A DNA stretch of 64,000 bases, taken from assembly GCA_019779905.1 (NCBI GenBank), contig JABAKE010000007.1, positions 158,105 to 222,104 on the forward strand, given 5' to 3'. Both the position numbers and the translations under genes were made by a program. A model generated the notes under the pieces. The model was not told the origin of the DNA and ran no database searches. It worked only from the letters and a program-made list of their open reading frames with translations. Origin of the DNA: Modestobacter lapidis (GTDB taxonomy: Bacteria > Actinomycetota > Actinomycetes > Mycobacteriales > Geodermatophilaceae). Of the stretch, positions 47,410-55,845 are shown one piece after another. Positions within the stretch are counted from its first letter, which is position 1. Every line of letters begins with the position of its first letter.

Positions 47410-48258
47410 ATGCGGGGCGCGGCAGGAGCGCTGGTGGCCGCCGGGCTGGTGGCCACCGGCTGCAGCGGAGGTGCGGCGCCGTCCGCGGGAACGCCGACGG
47501 CCACGGTGTCCGCTCTCCCCGCCGTGCCGGGGATCGAGGCGGAGGCGGTCCGGCTGCGCACCGACGAGGCCGTCGGTGGGCAGCTCCAGGTGCGCGTCAC
47601 CGACACCGGGACGACGCCGTTCACCGTCACCGCGGTGGCGATCGACTCTCCGGGGTTCGCGCCGCTGCCGGCGGAACCCGTGTCGGCCACCTTCGACCCC
47701 GGGCGGACGATCGACCTGCCCACCCCCTTCGGCCCGGCGCGCTGCGCGGCCGGGCCGGAGCCCGCCGCGGCCCGGTTGACCGTCGTCCGTGCGGACGGGG
47801 CGGTGGCGGAGCTGCGGGTGCCGCTGACCGGCGGGACGCTGACCCAGCTGCATGCGGAGGAGTGCGCGCTGGCCGCCGTCCGCGAGGTGGTCGGCATCGC
47901 CCTGGCCGACCTGGCCCCGGCGCCGGGCGGCACGCGGCTGACCGGGGCCGTGGTGCTGAGCCGCCGGGCGGGCGGCGAGCCGATCGCGGTGACGGCGCTG
48001 GCCCGCAGCGTGCTGCTGGACGCGGTGCCGGACGAGGAGCTGCCGGCAACCCTCGGGCCGGACGCGGACCGGCTGCGGCTGCCGGTGACGTTCGAGCCGG
48101 CGACGTGCGAACCGCACGTGCTGGCCGAGGCGAAGAAGCCGTTCGTCTTCCCGCTGACCGTGGTGGTCGGCGGATCCGACGGAGTCGCCGTCGACCTCCC
48201 GGTGGACGGCGGCCAGCGCGCGCTGCTGCAGGACCTGGTCGACCGGGTCTGTGGCTGA
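47410..48258 (+). CDS. Hypothetical lipoprotein
   Basis: A 282-residue exported protein. The signal peptide carries a lipobox VATGCSGG, and the rest alternates beta strands with four Cys (ARCAAGPE, EECALAAV, EPATCEPHV and the C-terminal RVCG). No family recognised. The ATG at 47410 lies eight bases after TACGCT. It follows the Rieske gene by 22 bases. Confidence 0.75.
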   Translation: MRGAAGALVAAGLVATGCSGGAAPSAGTPTATVSALPAVPGIEAEAVRLRTDEAVGGQLQVRVTDTGTTPFTVTAVAIDSPGFAPLPAEPVSATFDPGRTIDLPTPFGPARCAAGPEPAAARLTVVRADGAVAELRVPLTGGTLTQLHAEECALAAVREVVGIALADLAPAPGGTRLTGAVVLSRRAGGEPIAVTALARSVLLDAVPDEELPATLGPDADRLRLPVTFEPATCEPHVLAEAKKPFVFPLTVVVGGSDGVAVDLPVDGGQRALLQDLVDRVCG

Positions 48259-48297
48259 CGGGGGTTCGGCGGCCGGCGGCCCGGGCACCAGGAGCGG

Positions 48298-48396
48298 GTG
48301 TTCTTCCTCTTCTCCAGCCGGCTCGGTTGCCTGGGCAGTCTGCTGGTCTCCGCGGTGCTGACCCTGCTGGTGCTCCTGCTGTTCGACGTGCTCTGA
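48298..48396 (+). CDS. 32-residue membrane peptide
   Basis: GTG start after GGAGCGG, then FFLFSSRLGCLGSLLVSAVL and a further hydrophobic run ending FDVL before TGA. The composition (Arg-Leu-Gly-Cys-Leu-Gly-Ser-Leu-Leu core with one helix) looks like a real small membrane protein rather than chance. It lies between a lipoprotein gene and tRNA-Lys. Function unknown. Confidence 0.5.
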   Translation: MFFLFSSRLGCLGSLLVSAVLTLLVLLLFDVL

Positions 48397-48423
48397 CCCG
48401 GGTCTGGGAGACTCGCCCCCGCC

Positions 48424-48496
48424 GGGCCTCTAGCTCAACTGGCAGAGCAGCGGACTTTTAATCCGCGGGTTGTGGGTTCGATCCCCACGGGGCCCA
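48424..48496 (+). tRNA. tRNA-Lys (TTT), integration target
   Basis: Acceptor GGGCCTC with GGGGCCC; D arm TAGCTCAACTGGCAGAGCA; anticodon loop CTTTTAA (TTT); T arm GTGGG-TTCGATC-CCCAC. The integrase gene on the opposite strand ends inside it. Confidence 0.95.
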
Positions 48497-49650
48497 CCGC
48501 GTTGACCTGGGCGTTTTCCCTTCGTCGGAGTCTCGGCTGCTGGCCGCGCCCACACGGCGCCCACACGCGCGTCCGTGGCTGCCCGCGCGGCGGCGTCCAT
48601 CCGGTCGGCCAAAGCGGCTAGGTCGTCGTCGAACAGGCCCGAGTACACGTCCAGCGTCATGGCCGCCGAGGCGTGCCCGAGCATCCGCTGGACGCTCTTG
48701 ACGGTCGCGCCGCTGGCGACGGCGAGAGAGGCGGCGGTGTGCCGGAGGTCGTGTGGGGTGACGTCGCTCAGCCCGGCCGTCCGGACCGCCGGATCGAAGA
48801 CGGCCCGACGCCAGTTCCGCAGCCGCAGCACCGTGCCGCTGGCCGTGGTCCTCAGCAGGTCGTCGCCCTGCTTGCCCTCGCAGTGGCGGGCCAGCGACTC
48901 GGCGAGGGTCGCGGGCAGGGGCACGGTCCGCTGCTGATGGGTCTTCGGTGTGCCGAACTCCAGCCGCCCGCCGACTTCGGTGACCGCCTCGGCGATGGTG
49001 AGCCGGCGCCGGAGGAAGTCGACCCGTCGGACCCGCAGGGCGGCCATCTCGCCGAAGCGCAGTCCGGTGTAGGCGAGCAGCCGTATGACGTCCCCGTCCT
49101 CACCCGCCGCGTCGGCGAGCCGCTCGACCTCGTCATGGTTGAGGAACCTCGGCTCCTGCCGCGTCACTCGGGGCAGGGGTACGCGCTCGGCCGGGTTGCG
49201 GGGGATGCGCCCGTCGCGGACGGCGAGGCCCAGGAGGAGTGAGAAGACGCGGTGGGCCTGGCGGACCGTGCCCGGGGCGGATCCCTGCGTCAGCAGCTCA
49301 GCCACCCAGACGGCGACGTCGGCGTGGGTGACGTCGGCGAGCCGGTACCGACTCCACGACGGCAGGACGTGGGTCCGCAGCAGGTTCTCGTACCGGTAGA
49401 GGGTGCTCGGCTTGACCCCGGTCTGCGAGGACAGCCATCGATCGGACCACTCCTCGACGGTGATCCGGCCTCGGACTGGCGCCGTCCACGTTTGCGTGAC
49501 CATGGCTGACGTAGCCTCATCCAGCCAGCGCTGCGCATCTACCTTCCGCGCAAAGCGCCTCTCGTGCTGACGGCCGCCTGGGTCGCGATACCGGGCGCGA
49601 TAGCGGGTTGAGCCGTCGCTGAGCGTGATGCGGGTGATCGAGCCGTCCAT
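48430..49650 (-). CDS. Tyrosine recombinase / integrase
   Basis: Site-specific integrase of 406 residues. SAM-like N-terminal domain (TVEEWSDRWLSSQTGVKPSTLYRYENLLRTHVLPSW), then the catalytic domain with Arg in YTGLRFGEMAAL, HDLRHTAAS, GHAS and the nucleophile Tyr in LDVYSGLF. The C-terminus (GDRTHNPRIKSPLLCQLS) is translated from the antisense of tRNA-Lys, the usual sign that the gene borders an att site. The ATG at 49650 follows GGAGGTCCTC. It belongs to the phage/AICE class that integrates in tRNA genes. Confidence 0.93.
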   Translation of the reverse strand: MDGSITRITLSDGSTRYRARYRDPGGRQHERRFARKVDAQRWLDEATSAMVTQTWTAPVRGRITVEEWSDRWLSSQTGVKPSTLYRYENLLRTHVLPSWSRYRLADVTHADVAVWVAELLTQGSAPGTVRQAHRVFSLLLGLAVRDGRIPRNPAERVPLPRVTRQEPRFLNHDEVERLADAAGEDGDVIRLLAYTGLRFGEMAALRVRRVDFLRRRLTIAEAVTEVGGRLEFGTPKTHQQRTVPLPATLAESLARHCEGKQGDDLLRTTASGTVLRLRNWRRAVFDPAVRTAGLSDVTPHDLRHTAASLAVASGATVKSVQRMLGHASAAMTLDVYSGLFDDDLAALADRMDAAARAATDARVGAVWARPAAETPTKGKRPGQRGGPRGDRTHNPRIKSPLLCQLS

Positions 49651-50254
49651 GAGGACCTCCGTAGCGAGGTATGCGTCTCTCAGCGTGCCGGACGCCTCTG
49701 ACAACGGGCCGCCCTCGTCATCCCCGACATGATTGCGGGCTTCGCTGCTGATCGGCGGATAGGCTGCGTTCTCCTTCCTGGCCTGCGCGTATAGGCGTGG
49801 AAGGTAGTTGGCCGTCAATGGCGAGATGCGGATGTCTTGCGGACTGTCGGCGGACTCTGTGCGGAGCAGGATCGTGGCGATGGTTGTTCATCGATCGCCC
49901 TCCGGACGACGAGGGCTCCGCTCCCCATAGGGCGGCCGAGCCTGCCGGAAGTATCGCTGTCGCCGGGCGGCCCCGCCCATCCTGTCGAGCGTTACACGCT
50001 CTCGCGTGTGTCTACGGAATTGACGCTTCGCGGTCGTCATCCCTGACGCATGACCGCATGCTTGCTGTGGGTTATGGCTGCTTCCACGTGCCAGCTGCGG
50101 AACTTCGGCTAGAGAGCTCGGCGTCGGATCCTCTCGACCTGCCTAAACCCGTCACGAGGGTGACCATAGAAAAGCCAGGCCAACAGCCGGTTCCCGGGCA
50201 TTCATCGAGCGTTCGTGGGCCGACGTCGGCGAACTTTATCGGCAGGAGGCATCC
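49651..50254. other. Gene-poor stretch behind the integrase
   Basis: Six hundred bases with lower GC than their surroundings. No reading frame with family text is visible on either strand. The only functional element seen is the AGGAGG ribosome-binding site of the SDR remnant at the right end. Confidence 0.5.
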
Positions 50255-50783
50255 ATGTCTGGACGTGTTGAAGGCAAGGTCGCATTCATCACCGGAGCCG
50301 CTCGCGGGCAGGGCCGCTCACACGCGGTGCGGCTGGCCCAGGAGGGCGCGGACATTATCGCCGTCGACATCTGCGAACCGGTCCGCAACATTAGCTACGA
50401 GTTCCCCACCGAGGCGGATCTCGCAGAGACGGCACGGCAGGTGGAGGCGCTGGACCGGCGGATCATCACGCACAAGGTCGACATCCGGGACTACGACGGG
50501 CTCAAGGCCGCCGTGGACGACGGCGTGGCGCAGTTGGGGCGGTTGGACATCGTCGCCGCCAACGCCGGCCTCGGCTCCAGCCCCTACCGGGCGTGGGAGA
50601 TGCCCGAAGAGGTCTGGCAGGACATGATCGACGTCAACCTGACGGGTCAGTGGCAGACCTGCAAGGCCGCCATCCCCCACATGATCGACGGCGGCAATGG
50701 CGTTGCTCTACCTGGCTTCCGATGAGGGCCGGTACGTCACCGGTGTCACCCTCGCTGTCAGCGCCGGCAGCATCGTCACCTGA
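50255..50783 (+). pseudogene. Mycofactocin-type SDR oxidoreductase, internally deleted
   Basis: The first 146 or so residues are a good short-chain dehydrogenase: GAARGQGRSHAVRLAQEGAD (NAD-binding), DICEPVRN and VAANAGLGS. At about 50697 the read jumps, one frame off, to ALLYLASDEGRYVTGVTLAV and stops at 50783. About 90 residues carrying the catalytic Ser-Tyr-Lys are missing. The intact relative at 60351 (same RGQGRSHA and YLASDEARYVTG text) shows what was lost. AGGAGG precedes the ATG. SDRs of this subgroup carry non-exchanged NAD and depend on mycofactocin in other actinobacteria. Confidence 0.8.
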
Positions 50784-51069
50784 GGAGTCATCCAGGCAAA
50801 CCTGTCGTCCGGCCTGCCGTTGCCAGGAGCGCGCAAGGCCGGCTGCGGACATGACCATTCTCGCCGTCGAGGAGGTCGGGCGCGCGCTCTTCGCCGCCCC
50901 GGCGTGCTTCCGGCCGTTCATCGCGGTGTGCGTGTTCGCCTGGCTGCGGCTGGGAGGTTCGCCGCGGATCCAGTACGGCACACCCGTATCCCGACCTGCC
51001 CGGCGGACGACCGCGCGGCCGTGAGGGTCTTCCTGAGGACGTCACGCGGCGATGCGAAAGAGCACGGAT

Positions 51070-51434
51070 TCAGTAGAGGTAGCGGTCGATGCCGGAGCCG
51101 TGGGCCCAGATGTGGTTCATGCGGTCGGCGGTGCGGGCGTGGGCGGCTTCCTCGGGGTCGCTGAGTACGCAGTCGATGCCGGGCGGGGTGGCCCGAAGCC
51201 GGGCGGTGAGCAGTCGGGTCTCGTCGGTGGGGGCGAGGTCGAGCAGAGGCCGGCCAGCCGTGCGAGAAGCGAGACCAGCTCGGTGCGGCCGCCCGAGCGG
51301 CAGCCGCCGGCGAGCTGCTCGGCGTGGGCGTCGACGAGCTCGGTGATGTCGGGGTGCAGTCCGGGGTGGCCGAGGGCGGCGGCGGTCGCGGAGAGCAGGT
51401 CGACGTCGGCAGCGGGCAAGGTGAGCACGGTCAT
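51070..51434 (-). pseudogene. Hypothetical element protein with a frameshift
   Basis: The N-terminal part (MTVLTLPAADVDLLSATAAA to ELVSLLARLAG) and the C-terminal part (PLLDLAPTDETRLLTARLRA to GSGIDRYLY) are in different frames. They join smoothly if one base is restored near 51250-51257. Function is not recognised. It lies with other small genes between integrase and Xis, so it is likely cargo or a control gene of the integrated element. Confidence 0.5.
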
Positions 51435-51490
51435 CGGCGCGTGCTCGTAGCGGCCGTCCGGGGCGAGCAGCCGGCCGCACCCTGGCCCCG

Positions 51491-51760
51491 CTACTGGGTG
51501 GGCGCCAGGGCGGTGAGCAGGCGCTGCACGGCGGCGAGAGCGACCCGGTCGGCCAGCGGCGGCGGCAACCGCAGTGGTTCGGTGCCGGCGCTCGGGTTCC
51601 GCCGGTCGTCGTCCTCCCACATGCCCAGGCACAGCAGGATCTCCTCCAGGGCGCGCAGCGGCGCCAGCGGCTCGCCGTCGAGGTCGACGACGAGCATGGC
51701 GCGCTGCCCCGGCTGGGTTCCGGCGGTTGGTCCGGGGTGGCCGGTCGGCTGCTCAGTCAT
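51491..51760 (-). CDS. Hypothetical protein of the integrated element
   Basis: An 89-residue soluble protein starting MTEQPTGHPGPTAG with RAMLVVDLDGEPLAPLRALEEILL and a helical C-terminus. Not recognised. The ATG at 51760 overlaps the stop of the preceding gene in its repaired frame (ATGA), suggesting one operon. Confidence 0.55.
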   Translation of the reverse strand: MTEQPTGHPGPTAGTQPGQRAMLVVDLDGEPLAPLRALEEILLCLGMWEDDDRRNPSAGTEPLRLPPPLADRVALAAVQRLLTALAPTQ

Positions 51761-52411
51761 GGGCGGACCACCGCTCGGTGGCCGACCGGGCCGGTCATGC
51801 CGGCGGCCCGGCCGATGTCGGCCCACGCGGCTCCGGCCGCGAGTGCGGTGCGCACCGCCTCGTCCAGCGAGCGGGCGGCGGCGGCCTGCCGGGCGGCGGC
51901 CGCCTCGACGTCCTCGAGGGGCTTGCCATCCGGCGATGTGGCGGCGCCAGTCCTGCATCACCCGGTTTTCGTCGGCGGCCTCCAGGTCGGCCCACGGGCC
52001 GGTGACGGCGAGCCGCCGCGCCGCGGGGTCGGCCAGCTCCGGTGGTACGCGGGTCCAGGGGGTGCCGCGCCAGCCGCAGGTGCAGCCGGCGGCCCAGCCG
52101 ACGACCGCGGCGTCCGGGCGCCACTCCTCCGCCTGCTCGGTCACCTCGAGGAGAACCTGGCCGCTGGTGTGGGCGTGCGCGATCCCGTCGCCACGGAGAA
52201 GTGTGCTGTCCTGCCAGACGCCTTCGGCGGTGGAGCCGTCGCGGTAGGTCAGCCGCACCCGGTCGCCGTTGCACGGCCCCTCGTCGGGTCGGCGGGCCAC
52301 CAGCAGACCGCGGGCGCTGCTGGTGCCGGCGCCTTGCGCGCCGTCGGCGAACAGCGGCACCACCCAGCCCTCGTGCTCCTGGTCGTCTACGACCGGGCCC
52401 ATCCATCCCAT
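51757..52411 (-). pseudogene. HTH protein of the integrated element, frameshifted
   Basis: The first 150 residues (MGWMGPVVDDQEHEGW, GDRVRLTYRDGSTAEGVW, CTCGWRGTPWTRVPPELADPA) run in one frame to DWRRHIAG. In the next frame the text continues as PLEDVEAAAARQAAAARSLD and AVRTALAAGAAWADIGRAAG, a helix-turn-helix ending typical of actinobacterial mobile-element proteins. One base appears to be lost near 51920-51945. GGAGGAG precedes the ATG at 52411. Confidence 0.6.
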
Positions 52412-52590
52412 GACTCCTCCTCTCGGTGACGTGAGCGTCGCCGTTCCAGCGCTGCCCCGGCCTGTCCCGGTTGGCTTCGGTGGACGACCGTCGTTGTCCA
52501 CAGCCGGGGCTGGCCGCAAGGCCCCGCCGTGTGCCCGGAGTTCGGAGCCGCAGCGCATCCCGTGCAGCCGCTTCCTCTGGAGGCGCGGGG

Positions 52591-52800
52591 CTATCGGCGC
52601 GGGGACTGGTCTGCTTGTCCGTCGATCCAGGTGCGCAGGTCGGCGCGGCGGTAGAGGACGCGCCGGCCGAGTCGGAAGCTTTTCGGGCCGATGTTCCGGT
52701 GTCGCCAGTACCGGAGGGTGGCGACCGGCGCGCGGAGCACGTCCGCGGCCTCGGTGATGGTGAGCAACTCGGGCTCGTGGTCGGCGGTGAGGTCGGGCAT
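52591..52800 (-). CDS. Excisionase-like helix-turn-helix protein (AlpA/Xis)
   Basis: A 69-residue MerR-type (HTH_17) protein: LLTITEAADVLRAPVATLRYWRHRN and GRRVLYRRADLRTWIDGQ. Such proteins act as excisionases or small regulators beside tyrosine integrases. ATG at 52800. It is the first gene of the minus-strand block that runs towards the integrase. Confidence 0.85.
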   Translation of the reverse strand: MPDLTADHEPELLTITEAADVLRAPVATLRYWRHRNIGPKSFRLGRRVLYRRADLRTWIDGQADQSPRR

Positions 52801-52900
52801 GGCTGGCTCCCCGGGGGGTCGTCGGTGGTGAGTGGCTTCACCACAGAAGGCGCCATTTCGGGCCCGGTGGTGACACTGCACAGCCAGCCTTGTCGGACTA

Positions 52901-53260
52901 CCTCCAGTTCTTCTCCTGTAGTGCGCCCCTGGCGTGTCACCCGCCAGCGATGGAGGCCCTTCATCTGCCGACGCCGGAGGCGGCGCCGGGACCGTCGGGG
53001 GACAGCCGCGCTCCTGCGGCCGGGTTCGGCCCCGTCCCGATAAGCATTCCCGGGACCCGCCTCCAGTTCGTCTCCGGTCCTTCTCCTGCCGCTGCCTCGG
53101 TTGTCCTCCGCGACGCTGTCGCTGACCGATCTGCGCCGCCCGCGCTTGTGAAGCCGTTCTCCGGTAGGCCGACGACCGTCAGGGGACCCGTGTGCCCACA
53201 GGACTGGAGGTCCGCTGCTGACCGGGGGGTCCTCCAGTTGTCCTCCTGTTGTCCTCCAGT
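52901..53260. repeat. Iteron-like CCTCCAGTT repeats
   Basis: CCTCCAGTTCTTCTCCTG at 52901, CCTCCAGTTCGTCTCCGG at 53060, CCTCCAGTTGTCCTCCTG at 53231 and a shorter CCTCCAGT at 53253 share an 18-base pattern; ACTGGAGG at 53203 is an inverse half copy. They lie in the non-coding stretch upstream of the Xis gene. Confidence 0.6.
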
Positions 53261-53658
53261 CAGCCGATGCTGGCCGTGAGCATCGGGGCGCTCCTGCGCA
53301 AGTGGTCCGTGTGGACAGCCGCTCCTCGTCCACAACAACCGGGCGGGCGCCGGCCTGGCCACGCTCGACCCATGGCGCTGGACACCGCACCCGGAGCGCG
53401 GCAGGACCGCGGAGCCGGTGACCGGCCCGCCACGGCCCTCGGCGACGTGTCGGGTGGGCAAGGCTCCCTGATCGGTGGGCGCGCCGGCATCGTCCTCGCG
53501 CCACGGCCGCTGGGGCGGGCCAGGAGCACCCTTCGGGCCACGCTGCGCGTGGCGCCGGCTGCGCCGTCGTCAAGGTCCGCCTGCGGCGGGGCTGTCCTTG
53601 CTGATCCCGCGACCCGTCCGGCAGCTCAGCGTAGGGGCCTCCCGCGCCGTCTCCTCCC

Positions 53659-53720
53659 GACCGGACCAAGATCCTTCCGCCCTTCGGGCGCTCCGCTGCG
53701 GAAGCAGTCTTGGTCCGGTC
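53659..53720. repeat. Long inverted repeat, candidate origin structure
   Basis: GACCGGACCAAGA (53659-53671) and TCTTGGTCCGGTC (53708-53720) are perfect 13-base arms. Inside them CTTCCGC (53674) and GCGGAAG (53698) form a second 7-bp stem, and the apex contains GCCC-TTC-GGGC. Confidence 0.7.
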
Positions 53721-53849
53721 GTCCCCCGCCGCCGCTCCCGGCCCCTGAGCAGAGCTCTGTGCCGGACGGGCCGGGGGGAATGGGTGGCAGGACACCCGTT
53801 CCACAGTCCCTCCCGTACCGGCTTCGGCTCCAGTTCCGGGAGGGTCCAG

Positions 53850-54092
53850 ATGACCAACACCAACAGCACACACAGCAGCGCGGCCAGCGGCACGAGCAGC
53901 AATCGGACAGGCAGGTGCAGCCGGAGCCGGCGGCCGCAGCTGAGTCCGGCGCAGCGGGAGGCAACCGACGCCGCGCAGGCAGCGAGGATCGCCGCCCTGC
54001 ACGACCAGATCGGCGAGCAGGTCGAGGCGCTCACCGCCGATCCGCAGTGGCGGGCCTGGGGGCCTCGAACTTTCCGGACTGCGGAGCCGTAG
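53850..54092 (+). pseudogene. N-terminal fragment of an ArdC-like ssDNA-binding protein
   Basis: 80 residues: a Ser/Thr/Asn-rich start, then REATDAAQAARIAALHDQIG and EQVEALTADPQWRAW, which matches the start of ArdC/DUF1738-type proteins of conjugative actinobacterial elements. In those the text continues with an FAARFHRYS-type segment. Here it changes after QWRAW into an unrelated tail and stops at 54092. The change point near 54058 probably marks a deletion or insertion breakpoint. Confidence 0.6.
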
Positions 54093-54200
54093 ACGCGGGT
54101 GAACGCCAGCTCCCGGACAGCCCGCCGACGTCATGGGCGTCGTATCCGATTGAATCGAGGAACTCGGTCGCCGTCTGCTTGTACGCACATGTCCCCTTGA
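54060..54200 (-). pseudogene. Possible rhodanese-domain remnant
   Basis: On the minus strand a short reading resembles the end of a rhodanese domain (TATEFLDSIGYDAHDVGG, followed by LSGSW). The active-site loop and all upstream sequence are absent. It abuts the ArdC fragment breakpoint. Weak call made from about 30 residues. Confidence 0.3.
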
Positions 54201-54255
54201 CTCGTGGTGACTCACTCGAAGTCACCGAATCGCGAACCGCTGGCATCCTGTGACC

Positions 54256-55844
54256 ATGCGGGCGGACTACGTCGTGGTGGGGGCCGGCGCCGCCGGCTGC
54301 GTCCTCGCCGAGCGGCTTTCCCGCGACCCGACAGTGTCCGTCGTTTTGGTGGAGCACGGAGGCCCGGTCCGGAATCCATGGTTCCGGGTGCCGAAGAGCT
54401 TCTACGCGGCCATGCGCAGCGCTCGGTACACGCATCGCTATCCCGTGCGGGTAAACGGCTCCGGTCAGGAGACCTGGTTGCGCGGTAAAGCTCTCGGCGG
54501 CTCCACGGTGCTCAACGGGATGCTTTACTCCCGCGGCGACCCCGTGGACTACGACGACCTAGCCGCGGCGAATCCCGGGTGGGCGTGGGCGGACATGCTG
54601 CCGGCCTTCCTGGCGATGGAGGACCATGCCCTCGGCGCGTCGCCTGACCGCGGCGCCGGAGGCCCGTTGCCGGTCTCCGTCACCAAGGCCGACGACGCGG
54701 TCTTGCAGGCGATCTGTGGCGCAGTCGCCTCCATGGGGATCCCGCTGGTCGATGATGTCAACGGGGTGGACGGCGCTCGCATCGGCCCCACGTCGGTCAC
54801 CATCCGGCATGGCCTGCGCGTCGACGCCGCGTCGGCCTTCCTGGCTCCGGCACGGCGACGCCCGAACCTCGTGGTGGCGGACGACGCGCGGGCCGGACAC
54901 CTCCTCTTCGACGGTCCGCGTGCCGTCGGGGTGCGGGTGCGACGGCGGGGCGAACGTCTGGACGTGACGGCCCGTCGCCAGGTCATCGTCGCCGCCGGAG
55001 CGCTCGAGTCCCCCCTGCTGCTCGAGCGATCGGGCATCGGGGATCCCGAGGTCCTGCGCACGGCCGGCGTCCCCAAGCGCGTGGAGAGCCCGCGCGTCGG
55101 AAGGCGATTGATCGAGCAGCGCTCATCACCGTCAAGGCACGCCTGCACCCCGGTGTGGGGCTGGGTCCCCGGCTCGACACCCCGGCCAAACGGCTCATCG
55201 CCGTCGGCCGTTACCTCGTGGACCGCGGATGGCCGGTCGGGGCCGGCGCGTACGAGCTGGCCGCGCTGATCTGCGCCGGCGGCGTCGATGGGGCAGGCTC
55301 CGCGCGACCCGACACGCAGGTGCTCTTCCGGCCGCTGGCGACCGACGACACCGGCGTCCGACCCGCGCCGCATGCGGGCGTGCTGGTGCAGGGGTACGCG
55401 CTGCGCCCCTCGACGGCAGGCTCCGTGCACATCAGCAGCGCGGACGCCGACACCCCACCGTTCGTCGAGGCCCGCTTCCTGCAGTCGGAGGGCGACCGCG
55501 ATCTGGCCGCCCGCGTGCTCGACTGGGAGCGCGAGCTCCTTGCGACGTCGCCGTTGGCCGCGCTCGTGATCGAGGAGCTCGTTCCCGGCCCCGGGGTCCG
55601 CTCCTCCGACGACGTCGTGACATATGCGCTGGCCACGGGGATGGGGATCTTCCACGCCGTCGGTTCCTGTGCGATGGGGCCGACCGATGCGGACGTGGTG
55701 GACGCGCGCCTCCGGGTGCGCGGTGCCCCGGGACTGCGGATCGTCGACGCTTCGGTGTTCCCCACTCCGCCCGCCGGCGCCATGGCCGCACCCGTCATGG
55801 CCGCGGCCTGGCGAGCGGCTGACCTGATCGCGGAGGACACCTGA
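54256..55844 (+). pseudogene. GMC oxidoreductase of the mycofactocin fragment, one frameshift
   Basis: FAD-binding GAGAAGCVLAERLSRDP, GKALGGSTVLNGMLYSRGDPVDYDD and AAGALESPLLLERSGIG are in frame to VGRRLIE. At 55117 the text continues one frame over as ALITVKARLHPGVG and runs on through SCAMGPTDADVVDARLRVRG to APVMAAAWRAADLIAEDT. Adding one base (CA to CAC) restores a protein of about 530 residues. ATG at 54256, with CATCCT six bases before. It precedes mftF by one base, so it was probably co-transcribed. Confidence 0.8.
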
Positions 55845-55845
55845 C

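Larger units (their letters stand above)
52801..53849. other. Non-coding control region of the integrated element
   Basis: About one kilobase without a supported gene between Xis and the ArdC-like fragment. It holds the CCTCCAGTT repeats and the inverted repeat at 53659-53720. The layout resembles a replication or transfer origin of an actinomycete integrative element. Confidence 0.45.

Noticed and set aside
50851..51024. 57-codon frame starting MTILAVEEVG
   Set aside because: No ribosome-binding site or family resemblance, and it lies in decayed sequence between two pseudogenes.
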